A DNA stretch of 29,211 bases from JANWXR01 sp033577755 (GTDB lineage Bacteria; Chloroflexota; Anaerolineae; Anaerolineales; UBA6663). Position 1 is the first letter of the stretch. Every line of letters starts with the position of its first letter. Location of the stretch: NCBI GenBank assembly GCA_033577755.1, contig JAVQXV010000021.1, positions 1 to 29,211 on the forward strand, in the 5' to 3' direction. This document shows positions 1-7,472 of the stretch, piece after piece. The translations under genes and the position numbers were made by a program. The notes under the pieces were generated by a model, which worked only from the letters and a program-made list of their open reading frames with translations, made no database searches and was not told the origin of the DNA.

Positions 1-18
1 TGTGGAGCCGTAAATCAA

Positions 19-282
19 TTAGGAATTCGCTCTAATGTCAACCAGATCGAGGTGAGCACCCGCTTCAGCAAAGCGACGAGCAATCGCTTTGCCGATACCT
101 GCAGCTGCGCCTGTAATGAGGGCCCGTTTATTACGAAGGGAGATCAATTGATTGAGAGGTTCCAGATCCGCAAACTCGTCAGCAGCGTCTCTTGACGCTT
201 GCAGCGTCCTGCGCTGCCGGCGATTGTGCCTGGGCGGCAGGTTCATTGCCTCGTCATTCTCACTTCGCCGAGAGTTGATCAT
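19..282 (-). pseudogene. Short-chain dehydrogenase/reductase, N-terminal fragment
   Basis: The reading frame encodes a charged, low-complexity leader followed by the start of a Rossmann fold. The nucleotide-binding motif TGAAAGIG is visible, then a helix and the second strand ending LVDIR. An in-frame stop follows directly, so only the first quarter of a roughly 250-residue SDR is present. Position 282 was chosen as start because the upstream sequence reads GGAGAAG before ATG; an internal ATG at 246 is also possible. The next codons towards the window edge are open in another frame, so a frameshift rather than a clean truncation is possible. The SDR fold assignment is safe. Substrate and function cannot be inferred, and the rest of the gene would lie outside the window. 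Confidence 0.5.
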
Positions 283-411
283 CTTGCGCTTCTTCTCCAG
301 ATGTATCCGATCCGCGGGAGTTGTAAGGATAAGGATAGTATATTTCCTCTCTGCGAGACAATCTCTCCGAGTCAGAAGTGTGCACGCAAAGGTTATCAGG
401 GAACGTGCCGC

Positions 412-582
412 CCCTTTGTCCTTCGGCGAGCTTCGCCGAGCGAAGCCAGGCTCAGGATGTCCTGCGCGGCGGGCATCCTGAGCGGACGCTGAGCGAAGCC
501 GAAGCGGTAGCCAAAGCCAAAGGACGCCCACCGTTCCCCTGAGCGCGCTCAGCGGAGCGAAGCCGACGGGTCAGGATGTGGC
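412..582. repeat. Intergenic palindromic repeat region
   Basis: The roughly 350 bases between the SDR fragment and the RNase H-like gene contain no convincing gene. They hold repeated copies of GAGCGAAGCC-type words and an inverted pair, CTCAGGATG at 451-459 and CATCCTGAG at 474-482, with another TCAGGATG near 571. Fold-back repeats of this type are common dispersed intergenic elements. The open frames crossing it look like by-products of its composition. Confidence 0.5.
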
Positions 583-627
583 TGACATGTTTTGCATGCA
601 CACGCGAACGGAGAGTAACACGGCGCT

Positions 628-642
628 ATTGAGTCACTCAAT
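628..642. repeat. Perfect palindrome at the RNase H-like stop codon
   Basis: ATTGAGT-C-ACTCAAT reads the same on both strands around one central base and overlaps the stop codon of the RNase H-like gene. It is too short to be a terminator on its own and has no T-tract. It could mark the breakpoint at which the gene's last codons were lost. Confidence 0.4.
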
Positions 643-1177
643 GACCCAAGACTTTTAGAGTATCTTCGCGCGACTGATAGGCCAACCGATAGGCTTTGAA
701 GCGGCTCAGTTCGGCCAGCACTTCGTTGTGCAGCGAGCGCAGGCGCGGCTCCTTCGTCTGCCAGGCACCGTTCACCTGCTGAATGACAAGATGACTGTCG
801 CCCAGGATTTTGATTGCCAGCTGGCCGGTCGAGTGCCCAAGGCGCTGGCGCAGGTCGCGCAGGGCGGCCAGCAGCGTCTGGTATTCGGCCTCGTTGTTGG
901 TGACTTCACCTGGAAATTCGAGCCGCACCGGCCAGCCGTCACCCCACGCGTCGAAGATGACGTAGCTGCCGTAGCCCGGGCCGGGATTGCCATGGCTGCC
1001 GCCGTCGAAGACGATCAGGTAATCTACCGGGCCAGTCCAGTCACCCAGCGGCAGGCGGCCCTGCTGCAGCGTTGGCGCATCATCTTCCGGGTAACGCTCG
1101 CGCAGGCGGGCCAGCAGCTCGCGGCGCTCCGCCTCCGAAAGTGCAGCGATGGCGTCCAGGAGGTCTTGAGGGGACAT
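638..1177 (-). CDS. RNase HI-like protein (RVT_3-type), C-terminally short
   Basis: The protein has 179 residues. The first 45 or so form a helical extension; an RNase H fold follows, beginning at YLIVFDGGSHGNPG. Three of the usual catalytic acidic residues are visible: D58 in FDGG, E97 in NNEAEY and D127 in GDSHLV. Members of the family normally end with a helix carrying a fourth Asp (motif like N..AD.LA) after the 'SRE' segment. Here the frame stops a few residues after SRE, so the fourth carboxylate is absent. The stop lies inside a 15-bp palindrome. The family cleaves RNA in RNA-DNA hybrids; this copy may be impaired or may use three acids. It lies 33 nt downstream of the metallo-hydrolase gene and is probably co-transcribed with it. 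Confidence 0.8.
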   Translation of the reverse strand: MSPQDLLDAIAALSEAERRELLARLRERYPEDDAPTLQQGRLPLGDWTGPVDYLIVFDGGSHGNPGPGYGSYVIFDAWGDGWPVRLEFPGEVTNNEAEYQTLLAALRDLRQRLGHSTGQLAIKILGDSHLVIQQVNGAWQTKEPRLRSLHNEVLAELSRFKAYRLAYQSREDTLKVLGH

Positions 1178-1210
1178 AATTGAGGGGATGAGGATTGAAG
1201 GTTGAAGACT

Positions 1211-2044
1211 TTAGTCTTTCTTTGTCAGCCGGTCATACAGCGCCAGGCAGTTAGCGGTATGTAGCTGGACGACCAGGCCGTTGAGCGGGATGCGGCTCTT
1301 GCCGCAGGACTCGATGTCAATCTCGCGGACGGCCTCGCGCGAGCGGCCCTTCTTTATCAATGCTTCTACCTTCTTGCGCAGGGCTTCCAGATATTTCAGG
1401 TTGGAGCGCACCACCTCGTCAATTTCGCCGCGCAGCACCACATCGCCGTGACCTGGCACTACGTTCTCCAGCCCCAGCGGCGGGATGGATTGCAGTGAGC
1501 GGATCAGGTCATCAACATCGCCATCAATGATAACGGGCAGCGGCATCATCATGTCCCCGGCAAACAAGATACGGTCTTCCCGCAGCAACACGGAGATCGA
1601 GTCCGGTGAAGGGCCCGGCGTAGGCATAACCTGGAGGGTCTTCTTGCCGAGGTGCAGGGTCAATGAACCATGAGTCAGCAAAATGGTGGGCAGGACGATT
1701 TCGACGTTAGCCAGTTCCGGCGATTGGGCGCGTGCCCGCGCCAGCCCGGCCCGACCCACCGTGTCCATCTTCTCACGGCAAAGCTTATGGGCAATGATCT
1801 GTGCCTTGGGAAACAGATAGTTGCCGTTGGTGTGATCGGAATGGTAGTGAGTATTAATAATATAGCGAACCGGTGAGGCGAGCCGGTTCTCCAGAAAGTC
1901 CTTGATCTGCTGGGTTTCTGACGGGAAGGCCAGCGTATCAATCAATACAGCACCATCGCCGTACAGGACTGCGCCGGCGTTCACCCGGGCGTACAGATCG
2001 CTGGTAAAGACGTAAATGTCATCGGAGACGCGTTCTTTGTGCAT
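1211..2044 (-). CDS. Metallo-beta-lactamase-fold hydrolase
   Basis: The protein has 277 residues from the ATG at 2044; a frame opening at 2101 adds 19 residues that do not look like part of the family. The signature THYHSDH (H66, H68, D70, H71) is intact. AGD with D164 and a late PGHGD motif supply further metal ligands. The third histidine motif, usually TPGHSPDS, reads TPGPSPDS here, so the expected His is Pro145. This probably weakens or changes the dinuclear metal site. The fold covers hydrolases of thioesters, lactones and nucleic acids and also persulfide dioxygenases, so no substrate is assigned. It precedes the RNase H-like gene by 33 nt on the same strand. Confidence 0.8.
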   Translation of the reverse strand: MHKERVSDDIYVFTSDLYARVNAGAVLYGDGAVLIDTLAFPSETQQIKDFLENRLASPVRYIINTHYHSDHTNGNYLFPKAQIIAHKLCREKMDTVGRAGLARARAQSPELANVEIVLPTILLTHGSLTLHLGKKTLQVMPTPGPSPDSISVLLREDRILFAGDMMMPLPVIIDGDVDDLIRSLQSIPPLGLENVVPGHGDVVLRGEIDEVVRSNLKYLEALRKKVEALIKKGRSREAVREIDIESCGKSRIPLNGLVVQLHTANCLALYDRLTKKD

Positions 2045-2148
2045 GGAATAACCAAGAAGCGTATAGATGGTGATATAGCACAGTCGAAGAGGCGAAGTCA
2101 AGAAAAGGGCGGATGTCGAACAAATGATTTGTATTTATGGTCAACTTG

Positions 2149-2183
2149 ATGGTCTAGAGCAAGGATGCTAGCATCCTGACCAT
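2149..2183. promoter_or_regulatory. Nested palindrome in the divergent intergenic region
   Basis: A 16-bp perfect palindrome, AGGATGCTAGCATCCT (2162-2177), is flanked by the inverted pair ATGGTC (2149-2154) and GACCAT (2178-2183). It lies between the divergent metallo-hydrolase and DUF5679 genes, about 55 nt upstream of the latter's start. It may be an operator for a dimeric regulator or a 5' leader hairpin. I did not find a convincing promoter next to it. Confidence 0.4.
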
Positions 2184-2237
2184 TCAATCCGAGCGGCCTC
2201 TTCACAAGGGCTGCCAACTCAGGAGAAAAGATACCAC

Positions 2238-2483
2238 ATGGCATTCCCCGCTCAACCCACGCTCGCAGTCCCGGCAGAAGCCGAGGCGTACTGCGTGAAG
2301 TGCAAAACCACCCGCAAGGTCTTTCAAGGCGAAGTCGTCACCGTGAAGAACGGTAAGCCCGCCTTAAAAGGCAAGTGCGAGGTCTGCGGCACAACGATGA
2401 TGAAGTTCCTGCCGCAAAAAAAGCAGGCCCTGCCTGCCGAAGCCGCTGCACCAGCGGGAAGCAACCTTGAAACATCCTTCTAA
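2238..2483 (+). CDS. Small DUF5679-type zinc-ribbon protein
   Basis: This 81-residue protein has two Cys pairs, YCVKCK near residue 18 and CEVCG near residue 48, separated by the segment KNGKPALKGK. This matches the small DUF5679 family. Four cysteines in CxxC pairs imply one bound zinc. The C-terminal tail is alanine-rich and unstructured. AGGAGAAAAG lies just upstream of the ATG. The gene stands alone between divergent and convergent neighbours and is closed by a strong terminator. The function of the family is unknown to me. Confidence 0.8.
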   Translation: MAFPAQPTLAVPAEAEAYCVKCKTTRKVFQGEVVTVKNGKPALKGKCEVCGTTMMKFLPQKKQALPAEAAAPAGSNLETSF

Positions 2484-2514
2484 CGGCTGACGCCCAGCAG
2501 CTTGGCTGTTCGGC

Positions 2515-2548
2515 AAACAGGCTCCCGATTGGGGAGCCTGTTTGTTTG
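2515..2548 (+). terminator. Rho-independent terminator
   Basis: AAACAGGCTCCC (2515-2526) pairs perfectly with GGGAGCCTGTTT (2532-2543) across a 5-nt loop, followed by a T-rich run. It sits 30 nt beyond the DUF5679 stop. Because the arms begin and end in A and T runs, it may also stop transcripts arriving from the convergent protease gene. Confidence 0.85.
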
Positions 2549-2563
2549 ACGGAGCCCGCAGCC

Positions 2564-2623
2564 GCTTACTTGCGCGCTTACTTGCGCGCTTACTTGCGCG
2601 CTTACTTGCGCACCTACTCGCGC
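2564..2623. repeat. 12-bp tandem repeat at the 3' end of the protease gene
   Basis: GCTTACTTGCGC is repeated four times perfectly (2564-2611), followed by a degenerate fifth copy (2612-2623) that contains the stop codon of the protease gene. Read on the minus strand in the gene's frame, each perfect unit gives CGC AAG TAA GCG, so each carries another in-frame stop. The array seems to have grown outward from the gene's last codons. Confidence 0.85.
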
Positions 2624-3489
2624 TCACCGACGGTAATGCTGATTTCGGTCACCTGGCCGCCGCGCACGAGACGCACCGTTACGGCCTGTCCCACCATGTC
2701 CGGCCCAAGCGCACTTTGCAGGCCCTCTATGCTCGTCACCTGCTGACCGGCTAGTGTGATAATGACGTCTCCTTGAAGCAGGCCGCCCCTCTCCGCCGGG
2801 CTGCCTTTCTCTACGCTAATCACCATCAGACCGGCTACTTGGCCGACCTGCGCTCTGATGACCTCCGGCAGCGGCACGGACTGAGTGCTGATGCCGAGAT
2901 AGCCGCGCCTGATGCGCCCATGCCGACGCAGCGAGTCCGCCACCTTGCGGGCTGCAGCTACCGGCACGGCCACACTCGCACCGCGCGCCAAGGCGCTGCT
3001 GTTGATGCCGGCCACGCGCCCGCGCACATCCACCAGAGGCCCGCCGGAGAAGCCGGGGAACATTGTCACGTCGGTCTGGATGTAGGCCTCCAGGTGGCGG
3101 AAGGGTCCCCTGACCGGCCCACCGATGCTTACCACATTGCTGAGCGCTGCCTGCAAATCATCAGGGCGGCCCAGTGCCAAGACCAGGTGGCCAACTTTGA
3201 CTTCCGTCCAGACCGGCACAGCCAAACCGCTCGCCTCGATTTTGAGCAGTGCCAGATCGCTGGCCGGGTCGCGGCCTAGCAATCTGGCCGGGTGCGAGCT
3301 ACCGTCCGGCAGGATGACGTTGATGTTGTCATCGCGCTGAACGACGTGGTCGGCGGTGAGGATTTCGCCGTCGGCGCTCCAGACCACACCGGTGGCGGGG
3401 ATACGGCCACGCGCGTCCACCGTCACGGTAGATTTGCCGGCGGTCTCGACCGCAGCGGCCAGGGCGTCGGAAAGTTCCTGCAGGTTCAT
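2614..3489 (-). CDS. HtrA/DegP-like serine protease with PDZ domain, cytoplasmic
   Basis: The protein has 291 residues from the ATG at 3489, which is preceded by GGGAG. The longer frame adds an arginine-rich extension that is not protease-like. The S1C catalytic triad is complete: H48 in TADHVV, D78 in SDLALLK and S148 in GFSGGP. A PDZ domain occupies about residues 195-290, starting at RGYLGIS. There is no signal peptide or membrane anchor, unlike most HtrA proteins, so the product should act in the cytosol. The role is probably protein quality control, although the peptide substrates are unknown. A hairpin separates it from the upstream regulator gene. Confidence 0.85.
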   Translation of the reverse strand: MNLQELSDALAAAVETAGKSTVTVDARGRIPATGVVWSADGEILTADHVVQRDDNINVILPDGSSHPARLLGRDPASDLALLKIEASGLAVPVWTEVKVGHLVLALGRPDDLQAALSNVVSIGGPVRGPFRHLEAYIQTDVTMFPGFSGGPLVDVRGRVAGINSSALARGASVAVPVAAARKVADSLRRHGRIRRGYLGISTQSVPLPEVIRAQVGQVAGLMVISVEKGSPAERGGLLQGDVIITLAGQQVTSIEGLQSALGPDMVGQAVTVRLVRGGQVTEISITVGERE

Positions 3490-3624
3490 CTTATACTCCC
3501 GGTTGAAGTTCTTGCGGATGTATCTACAGATAGCACGAGCCGGCAAACATGCCCTCACCCATCCGGCGCGCCGGCGGCTAACCGAATGGTCAGGCGAGAG
3601 GCGCCGCCGTGGAGACACGCCGCC

Positions 3625-3652
3625 GTAGAGACGCGCTGAGGCGCGTCTCTAC
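3625..3652. repeat. Perfect 12-bp stem hairpin (dispersed palindromic repeat)
   Basis: GTAGAGACGCGC (3625-3636) and GCGCGTCTCTAC (3641-3652) are perfect complements around a TGAG loop, with an imperfect extra arm (GGAGACACGCC) just before. It lies just after the stop of the response-regulator gene on the minus strand. There is no U-tract, so it could act as a weak terminator or an mRNA-stabilising REP-like element. Similar GTAGAGACGCG palindromes are known as dispersed elements in cyanobacteria and Chloroflexota, from memory. Confidence 0.6.
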
Positions 3653-3659
3653 GAGATGG

Positions 3660-4292
3660 TCAAACCGAGATCAGCCCGCGCCGGAGGGCGCTGGCGACGG
3701 CCTCGGCGCGCGAGGCTGCGCCCAGTTTCGTCATGGCTCCGCTCAGATGAAACTTGACCGTGTGTTCGCTGATTCCGAGCTTCAGCGCGATGGCCTTGTT
3801 GGTCAGGCCGGCGGCCACACCGCGCAGCACGTCGGCTTCGCGCGGGGAGAGAGACACCGGTGCGGACTCGCCGCGCAACCGGTCAAGCAGGGCAGCAGTG
3901 GCAGCGGGCGGCACGATAATTTCGCCGGAAGCTACGTTGGCCAGAGCCTCGGCCAGCTCGGCGCCGCCCACGGTTTTCGGCAGACAGCCGCGCGCACCGA
4001 CCTGCAGGGCGGCCAGCATCCGCGCATTTGTGCCCGGCTCGGCCAAGGCCAGCACGTTACAGGTGGGGGCCTCGCGCCGCAATCGCCACAGGCCGCTCAG
4101 CTCCTCGTCGCTCTCCAAAGCCAGATCGTACAAGATGACGGATGGATGGGCAGTGCGTGCCCGGTCAAGGGTTGTCTCCACCGTCTCCGCTTCGCCGACA
4201 ATTAGAACGTCGAAGCGGAGCGTCTCCTGGACGAGAACACGCAGCCCGACGCGCATGGCCGGATAGGGGGAGGCGATGAGGAGACGGAACAT
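3660..4292 (-). CDS. LuxR/NarL-family regulator with degenerate receiver domain
   Basis: The protein has 210 residues from the ATG at 4292, immediately starting the receiver fold (MFRLLIASPYP). The canonical acidic pair after the first strand is replaced by S8-P9. The phosphoacceptor position D56 (ILYDLAL) and the conserved Lys (CLPKTV) remain. The C-terminal LuxR-type helix-turn-helix (about 145-205) is typical: LSPREADVLRGVAAGLTNKAIA. Loss of the Mg2+-binding acids suggests weak or phosphorylation-independent control. It is transcribed divergently from the histidine kinase-regulator operon across a 238-nt spacer, so the two may share control. Confidence 0.85.
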   Translation of the reverse strand: MFRLLIASPYPAMRVGLRVLVQETLRFDVLIVGEAETVETTLDRARTAHPSVILYDLALESDEELSGLWRLRREAPTCNVLALAEPGTNARMLAALQVGARGCLPKTVGGAELAEALANVASGEIIVPPAATAALLDRLRGESAPVSLSPREADVLRGVAAGLTNKAIALKLGISEHTVKFHLSGAMTKLGAASRAEAVASALRRGLISV

Positions 4293-4461
4293 AAAACAAT
4301 TGTACGCCCGATCGTGTTGACGTGAGATAAGCGCGAGGCACCGGGAATGATGCACTTCCGTCACAAGGGCACAGTAACTGCTCAGGTAATAACCCATCCC
4401 CAATCGTTGACGAAGAGTCCATAGGCGATGGCCACGTATGCCGGCCTCAGCTCGGCCAGCC

Positions 4462-4497
4462 GTCAATGTTGACACCGCATCGGGCTGATGCCATAAT
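4462..4497 (+). promoter_or_regulatory. Near-consensus housekeeping promoter for the kinase operon
   Basis: TTGACA (4469-4474) is separated by exactly 17 bp from CATAAT (4492-4497). This predicts a transcript start near 4504 and a 5' leader of about 27 nt before the ATG at 4531. The -35 element is part of a small inverted repeat, GTCAA-TG-TTGAC (4462-4473), which could be an operator. Confidence 0.65.
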
Positions 4498-4530
4498 CGC
4501 GCCACGACTGTACATTTGCAAGTTCAGAAA

Positions 4531-6207
4531 ATGCAGAACGAGTCGACTGACACCGGCCAGGTGTTCAAACTGTTGATCTTATATCGGTGGTTGAGCCTGA
4601 TCCCCGCTTTGGTGTCGTTAGCGATTGGGGGAGACAGCGCACCTCTCATTGCAATAGGTGTGCTGCTGGCCGCCGTGCTGGTCAATCTGCTGATTACGCT
4701 GCTGCCGACGCAGTTGAATGCGATGCTCCGCCGCCGGCCCTGGCTGCTGGCGCTGGATGTGCTGTTTTGCGCCGCGCTGGCGGGCCTGACGGACGGCTGG
4801 AACTCCTCGTATTACCTCTATGCCTTTAGCCCGTTGCTGGCGGCGGCGTTCTTCTTCGAAATGCGCGGCGCGCTGCTAACGGCGGCAGGGATGGCCGGGC
4901 TGTTCCTCGTCGTCGGACATTGGGGCGCCGCCCCAGATCGGGATTGGCTCCGTCTTGTCGCGCAGCTGGTGGGTTTCTTCCTCATTGCCGGAACCTTTGG
5001 CTATGCCACGCATCTACTGGCCCGGCTCCGAATGTCCCATGCCGAACTCAACCGGATGCATCGTGATCTGGCGGTGATCCACAGCCTGACTCTTTCTCTG
5101 CAGAGCGCCAGTGACATCAACGAGGTCGAAGAAAGGGTGTTGACGGCGGTGACCGGCGACCTCGGCTTCCCCTGCGCGGTGATGGCGCTGGTAGATCAGA
5201 ATGAGCGTGTCATCACTGCCTGGGTGGGCAAAGCGCGTGATGGGCGGCCCCTGTTCGCCGGAGGCCTCCCTCATCCGGCGCGAGTCCCTCTCACCGCTGA
5301 TGAAGGGCCTATCGCCCAATGCTTGCTGGATGGCCAGATGCGGCTGTCGGTCGCTCAGGTGCGGACCTCCAACGAACGCGTGAACGCCTATCTCGGCCAG
5401 ACCGCCTATCACATTTTCCCTCTGCTCTTACGGGAGCATCCGGTAGGTGTGCTACTCGTGGACGCCTCGGAACAGGCAGACCCGGCTCGCCTGTACTCAC
5501 TGCAAGCCATCGTTAATCAGGCGGCGGTGGCAGTGGGCACGACGATGTTGTGTATTGACCGGGCACAACGGCTGGCTGTGCAGGATGAACGAATTCGCAT
5601 TGCTCGTGAGTTGCACGATACGGTCTCGCAGTCGCTCTTCGGCATCGTCTATGCGCTGGAAGGCCTGGGCAAGTTGTTGCCCGACCGGCCGGAGACCGTC
5701 AAGCTCGAGCTGGAGCAGGTGAAGGCTTTGGCCGAGACAACCCGGGTTCAAATGCGGCAATCCATCATGGACATGTGGCCTTCGGCCCTGACGGCGGAAA
5801 CATTCGAAGCCGACCTGCGACGCTTTGTAACGGAGATTTGCCACGCCGATGACTTGCAGGTAGATATTCAGGTGCGCGGCCCATTTGCACGCCTCTCTCC
5901 GCTCCGGCGGCGCAGCCTCTATCGCGTCGCTCAGGAGGCGCTGACCAACGTGGTCAAGCATGCCCAAGCCCGGCACGTCGAAGTGCTCCTGGATATCGGT
6001 GACGACCAGGCCGGCCTGACCGTGCGCGATGACGGCCGCGGCTTCGATCCGGCCATTGTCAACGGGCGTGTGCATGACCGGGAGCGTTTTGGGCTGCGCA
6101 GCATTCGTGAAAGGGTGGCGTCTCTGGGGGGCACCTGTGAGGTGATCTCCGCTCCCGGGGCGGGAGCTACGGTACGCACCAGCCTGCCTCTCACCGATGG
6201 CGGATAA
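4531..6207 (+). CDS. Membrane histidine kinase (GAF, HisKA_3, HATPase_c), NarX/LiaS type
   Basis: The protein has 558 residues from the ATG at 4531; a TTG at 4516 would add five. About six hydrophobic segments occupy residues 12-165. A GAF domain follows (about 185-345), then the HisKA_3 dimerisation domain with phosphoacceptor H362 in RELHDTVSQSLFG. The HATPase_c domain (about 430-558) ends in RDDGRGFDP and GLRSIRERV. The input signal is unknown; the membrane and GAF regions could sense a small molecule or redox state. The stop overlaps the next gene's start by 11 nt, so the kinase and regulator are translationally coupled partners. Confidence 0.9.
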   Translation: MQNESTDTGQVFKLLILYRWLSLIPALVSLAIGGDSAPLIAIGVLLAAVLVNLLITLLPTQLNAMLRRRPWLLALDVLFCAALAGLTDGWNSSYYLYAFSPLLAAAFFFEMRGALLTAAGMAGLFLVVGHWGAAPDRDWLRLVAQLVGFFLIAGTFGYATHLLARLRMSHAELNRMHRDLAVIHSLTLSLQSASDINEVEERVLTAVTGDLGFPCAVMALVDQNERVITAWVGKARDGRPLFAGGLPHPARVPLTADEGPIAQCLLDGQMRLSVAQVRTSNERVNAYLGQTAYHIFPLLLREHPVGVLLVDASEQADPARLYSLQAIVNQAAVAVGTTMLCIDRAQRLAVQDERIRIARELHDTVSQSLFGIVYALEGLGKLLPDRPETVKLELEQVKALAETTRVQMRQSIMDMWPSALTAETFEADLRRFVTEICHADDLQVDIQVRGPFARLSPLRRRSLYRVAQEALTNVVKHAQARHVEVLLDIGDDQAGLTVRDDGRGFDPAIVNGRVHDRERFGLRSIRERVASLGGTCEVISAPGAGATVRTSLPLTDGG

Positions 6208-6847
6208 GATTCGCATTCTCATCGCCGACGACCATGAAGTCGTCCGCAAGGGCCTCGCGCTTGTGCTGCGGCAAGAGCCGGATTTTGAGATCATCGGTGA
6301 AGCGCATGACGGCCCAGAGACCGTTCAGCGCAGTTGCGAGCTGTACCCGGATGTGCTCCTGCTTGATTTCAAGATGCCGGGCATGAACGGCGCCGAGGTC
6401 GCCCGCCGGGTCTGCCAACACTGCCCCCAAACACGCTTCGTCATTCTGAGCGGCGCCGAAGTCGAAGGCTCCATGCTGGAGGCCATGGAGGCCGTTGATG
6501 CCTACTTGTCCAAAGACGTCGGCCCGGAGGAACTAACCCAAACCATCCGCGCCGTCGCTGCGGGGAAGCGCCCTATTCTCAGCAGCCCGGCATCAAAACG
6601 GTTGGAACGTATGAGCGATCAGGCGGAGGAGGACGTGGTAGGGCACGACCTGCTCTCCCCACGCGAGAAGGAAGTGCTGCAGTTGATGGCGACGGCGATG
6701 ACCTATCGGGAAATCGGCCAGAGATTGTTCATCTCCGAAGAGACCGTCCGCACCCACGCCAAGAGCATTCTAACCAAACTGGGTCAGCCCAACCGCACCC
6801 AGGCTGTCGTGGCAGCCGTCAAACTCGGACTGATTACCCTCCATTAG
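6197..6847 (+). CDS. NarL-family response regulator
   Basis: The 216-residue protein has a complete receiver: acidic pocket D11-D12, phosphoacceptor D57 in LLLDFKMPGMNG, and the conserved Lys in YLSKDV. It is joined to a LuxR-type helix-turn-helix (LSPREKEVLQLMATAMTYREIG, about 150-210). It is the cognate partner of the overlapping kinase gene. The regulon is unknown. The sulfur locus begins about 130 nt downstream, so control of that locus is a reasonable but unproven guess. Confidence 0.9.
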   Translation: MADKIRILIADDHEVVRKGLALVLRQEPDFEIIGEAHDGPETVQRSCELYPDVLLLDFKMPGMNGAEVARRVCQHCPQTRFVILSGAEVEGSMLEAMEAVDAYLSKDVGPEELTQTIRAVAAGKRPILSSPASKRLERMSDQAEEDVVGHDLLSPREKEVLQLMATAMTYREIGQRLFISEETVRTHAKSILTKLGQPNRTQAVVAAVKLGLITLH

Positions 6848-6892
6848 TCTCCCGCTCTGCCGTCCGGCGGTTCGTTTTCGGCGCAATCTTTT

Positions 6893-6906
6893 CCCCCGCG
6901 CGGGGG
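6893..6906. repeat. 14-bp GC palindrome
   Basis: CCCCCGCGCGGGGG is a perfect palindrome 46 nt after the response-regulator stop. It is preceded, not followed, by a T-run on the plus strand, so it is not a classical terminator. It marks the boundary between the two-component operon and the sulfur locus. Confidence 0.35.
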
Positions 6907-6981
6907 ATGCACGTTTGGGTGGCTATCGTTATGATTAGGTCATCTATTCATTTATTCGCCTAAACGTATATTCTCCCGACG

Positions 6982-7314
6982 ATGCCAGGCGCGCTGAAAC
7001 GCGAAATTTATCGGCTGCACGCAGAAATCTGTCAGGCCCTCTCAGACCCCAATCGTCTCCTCATACTTTATGAATTGCAGAATGGGCCATGCAATGTAGG
7101 TGATTTGGCCGAGAGCATGGGCCTTAGTCAGCCGGCTGTCTCGCGGCACCTAAAAGTATTGCGCGACCGGCGAATGGTGCTGGCCCATCGTGAGGGGACG
7201 AATGTTTACTACTCCCTGGCCGATGAGCGGGTGATCGAAGCTCTCAACCTCCTACGCGCCGTGCTGGCCGGGACTCTAGAACAGCGGGCGGCGCTGATAG
7301 GAGAACTGGTCTAG
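6982..7314 (+). CDS. ArsR-family transcriptional repressor, candidate sHdrR-type regulator
   Basis: This 110-residue winged helix-turn-helix has the ArsR core: ALSDPNRLLILYEL, then recognition helix SQPAVSRHLKVL and wing REGTNVYYSL. There is no CxC metal site. Cysteines are C17 and C37, and the family's thiol-sensing members use Cys pairs. In Hyphomicrobium an ArsR-type regulator (sHdrR) represses the sHdr genes and responds to sulfane sulfur. The position directly upstream of tusA and shdr here suggests the same role. Whether these two cysteines match those of sHdrR cannot be judged by eye. Confidence 0.8.
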   Translation: MPGALKREIYRLHAEICQALSDPNRLLILYELQNGPCNVGDLAESMGLSQPAVSRHLKVLRDRRMVLAHREGTNVYYSLADERVIEALNLLRAVLAGTLEQRAALIGELV

Positions 7315-7369
7315 TGCATTTTTCGGCCTTCGGAGGCTGAACGGCATTTCACCTTCGTCTACGGAAGGA

Positions 7370-7456
7370 GGTAGTGGTCTAGTTGAAGTGACGAAAGCGG
7401 CATAAAGACCGATGCGTTAGGTACTCAGTCTATAATTAAAAACTTGAACCACTACC
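7370..7456 (+). promoter_or_regulatory. Candidate tusA promoter with flanking inverted repeat
   Basis: A perfect -10 hexamer, TATAAT, lies at 7431-7436, without a recognisable -35. It sits between the arms of a perfect 9-bp inverted repeat, GGTAGTGGT (7370-7378) and ACCACTACC (7448-7456). A 9-bp direct repeat, TGGTCTAGT, also occurs at 7307-7315 and 7375-7383. The arrangement would suit a repressor binding around the promoter, such as the ArsR protein encoded just upstream. The strong ribosome binding site AAAGGAGAG follows at 7458-7466. Confidence 0.4.
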
Positions 7457-7472
7457 CAAAAGGAGAGAGACA

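Noticed and set aside
5497..6294. Long open frame on the minus strand opposite the kinase gene
   Set aside because: It lies opposite the conserved HisKA_3 and HATPase domains, has no recognisable domain and reflects high-GC codon bias.
6893..6906. Rho-independent terminator for the two-component operon
   Set aside because: The palindrome has no following T-run on the plus strand, so I list it only as a palindrome.
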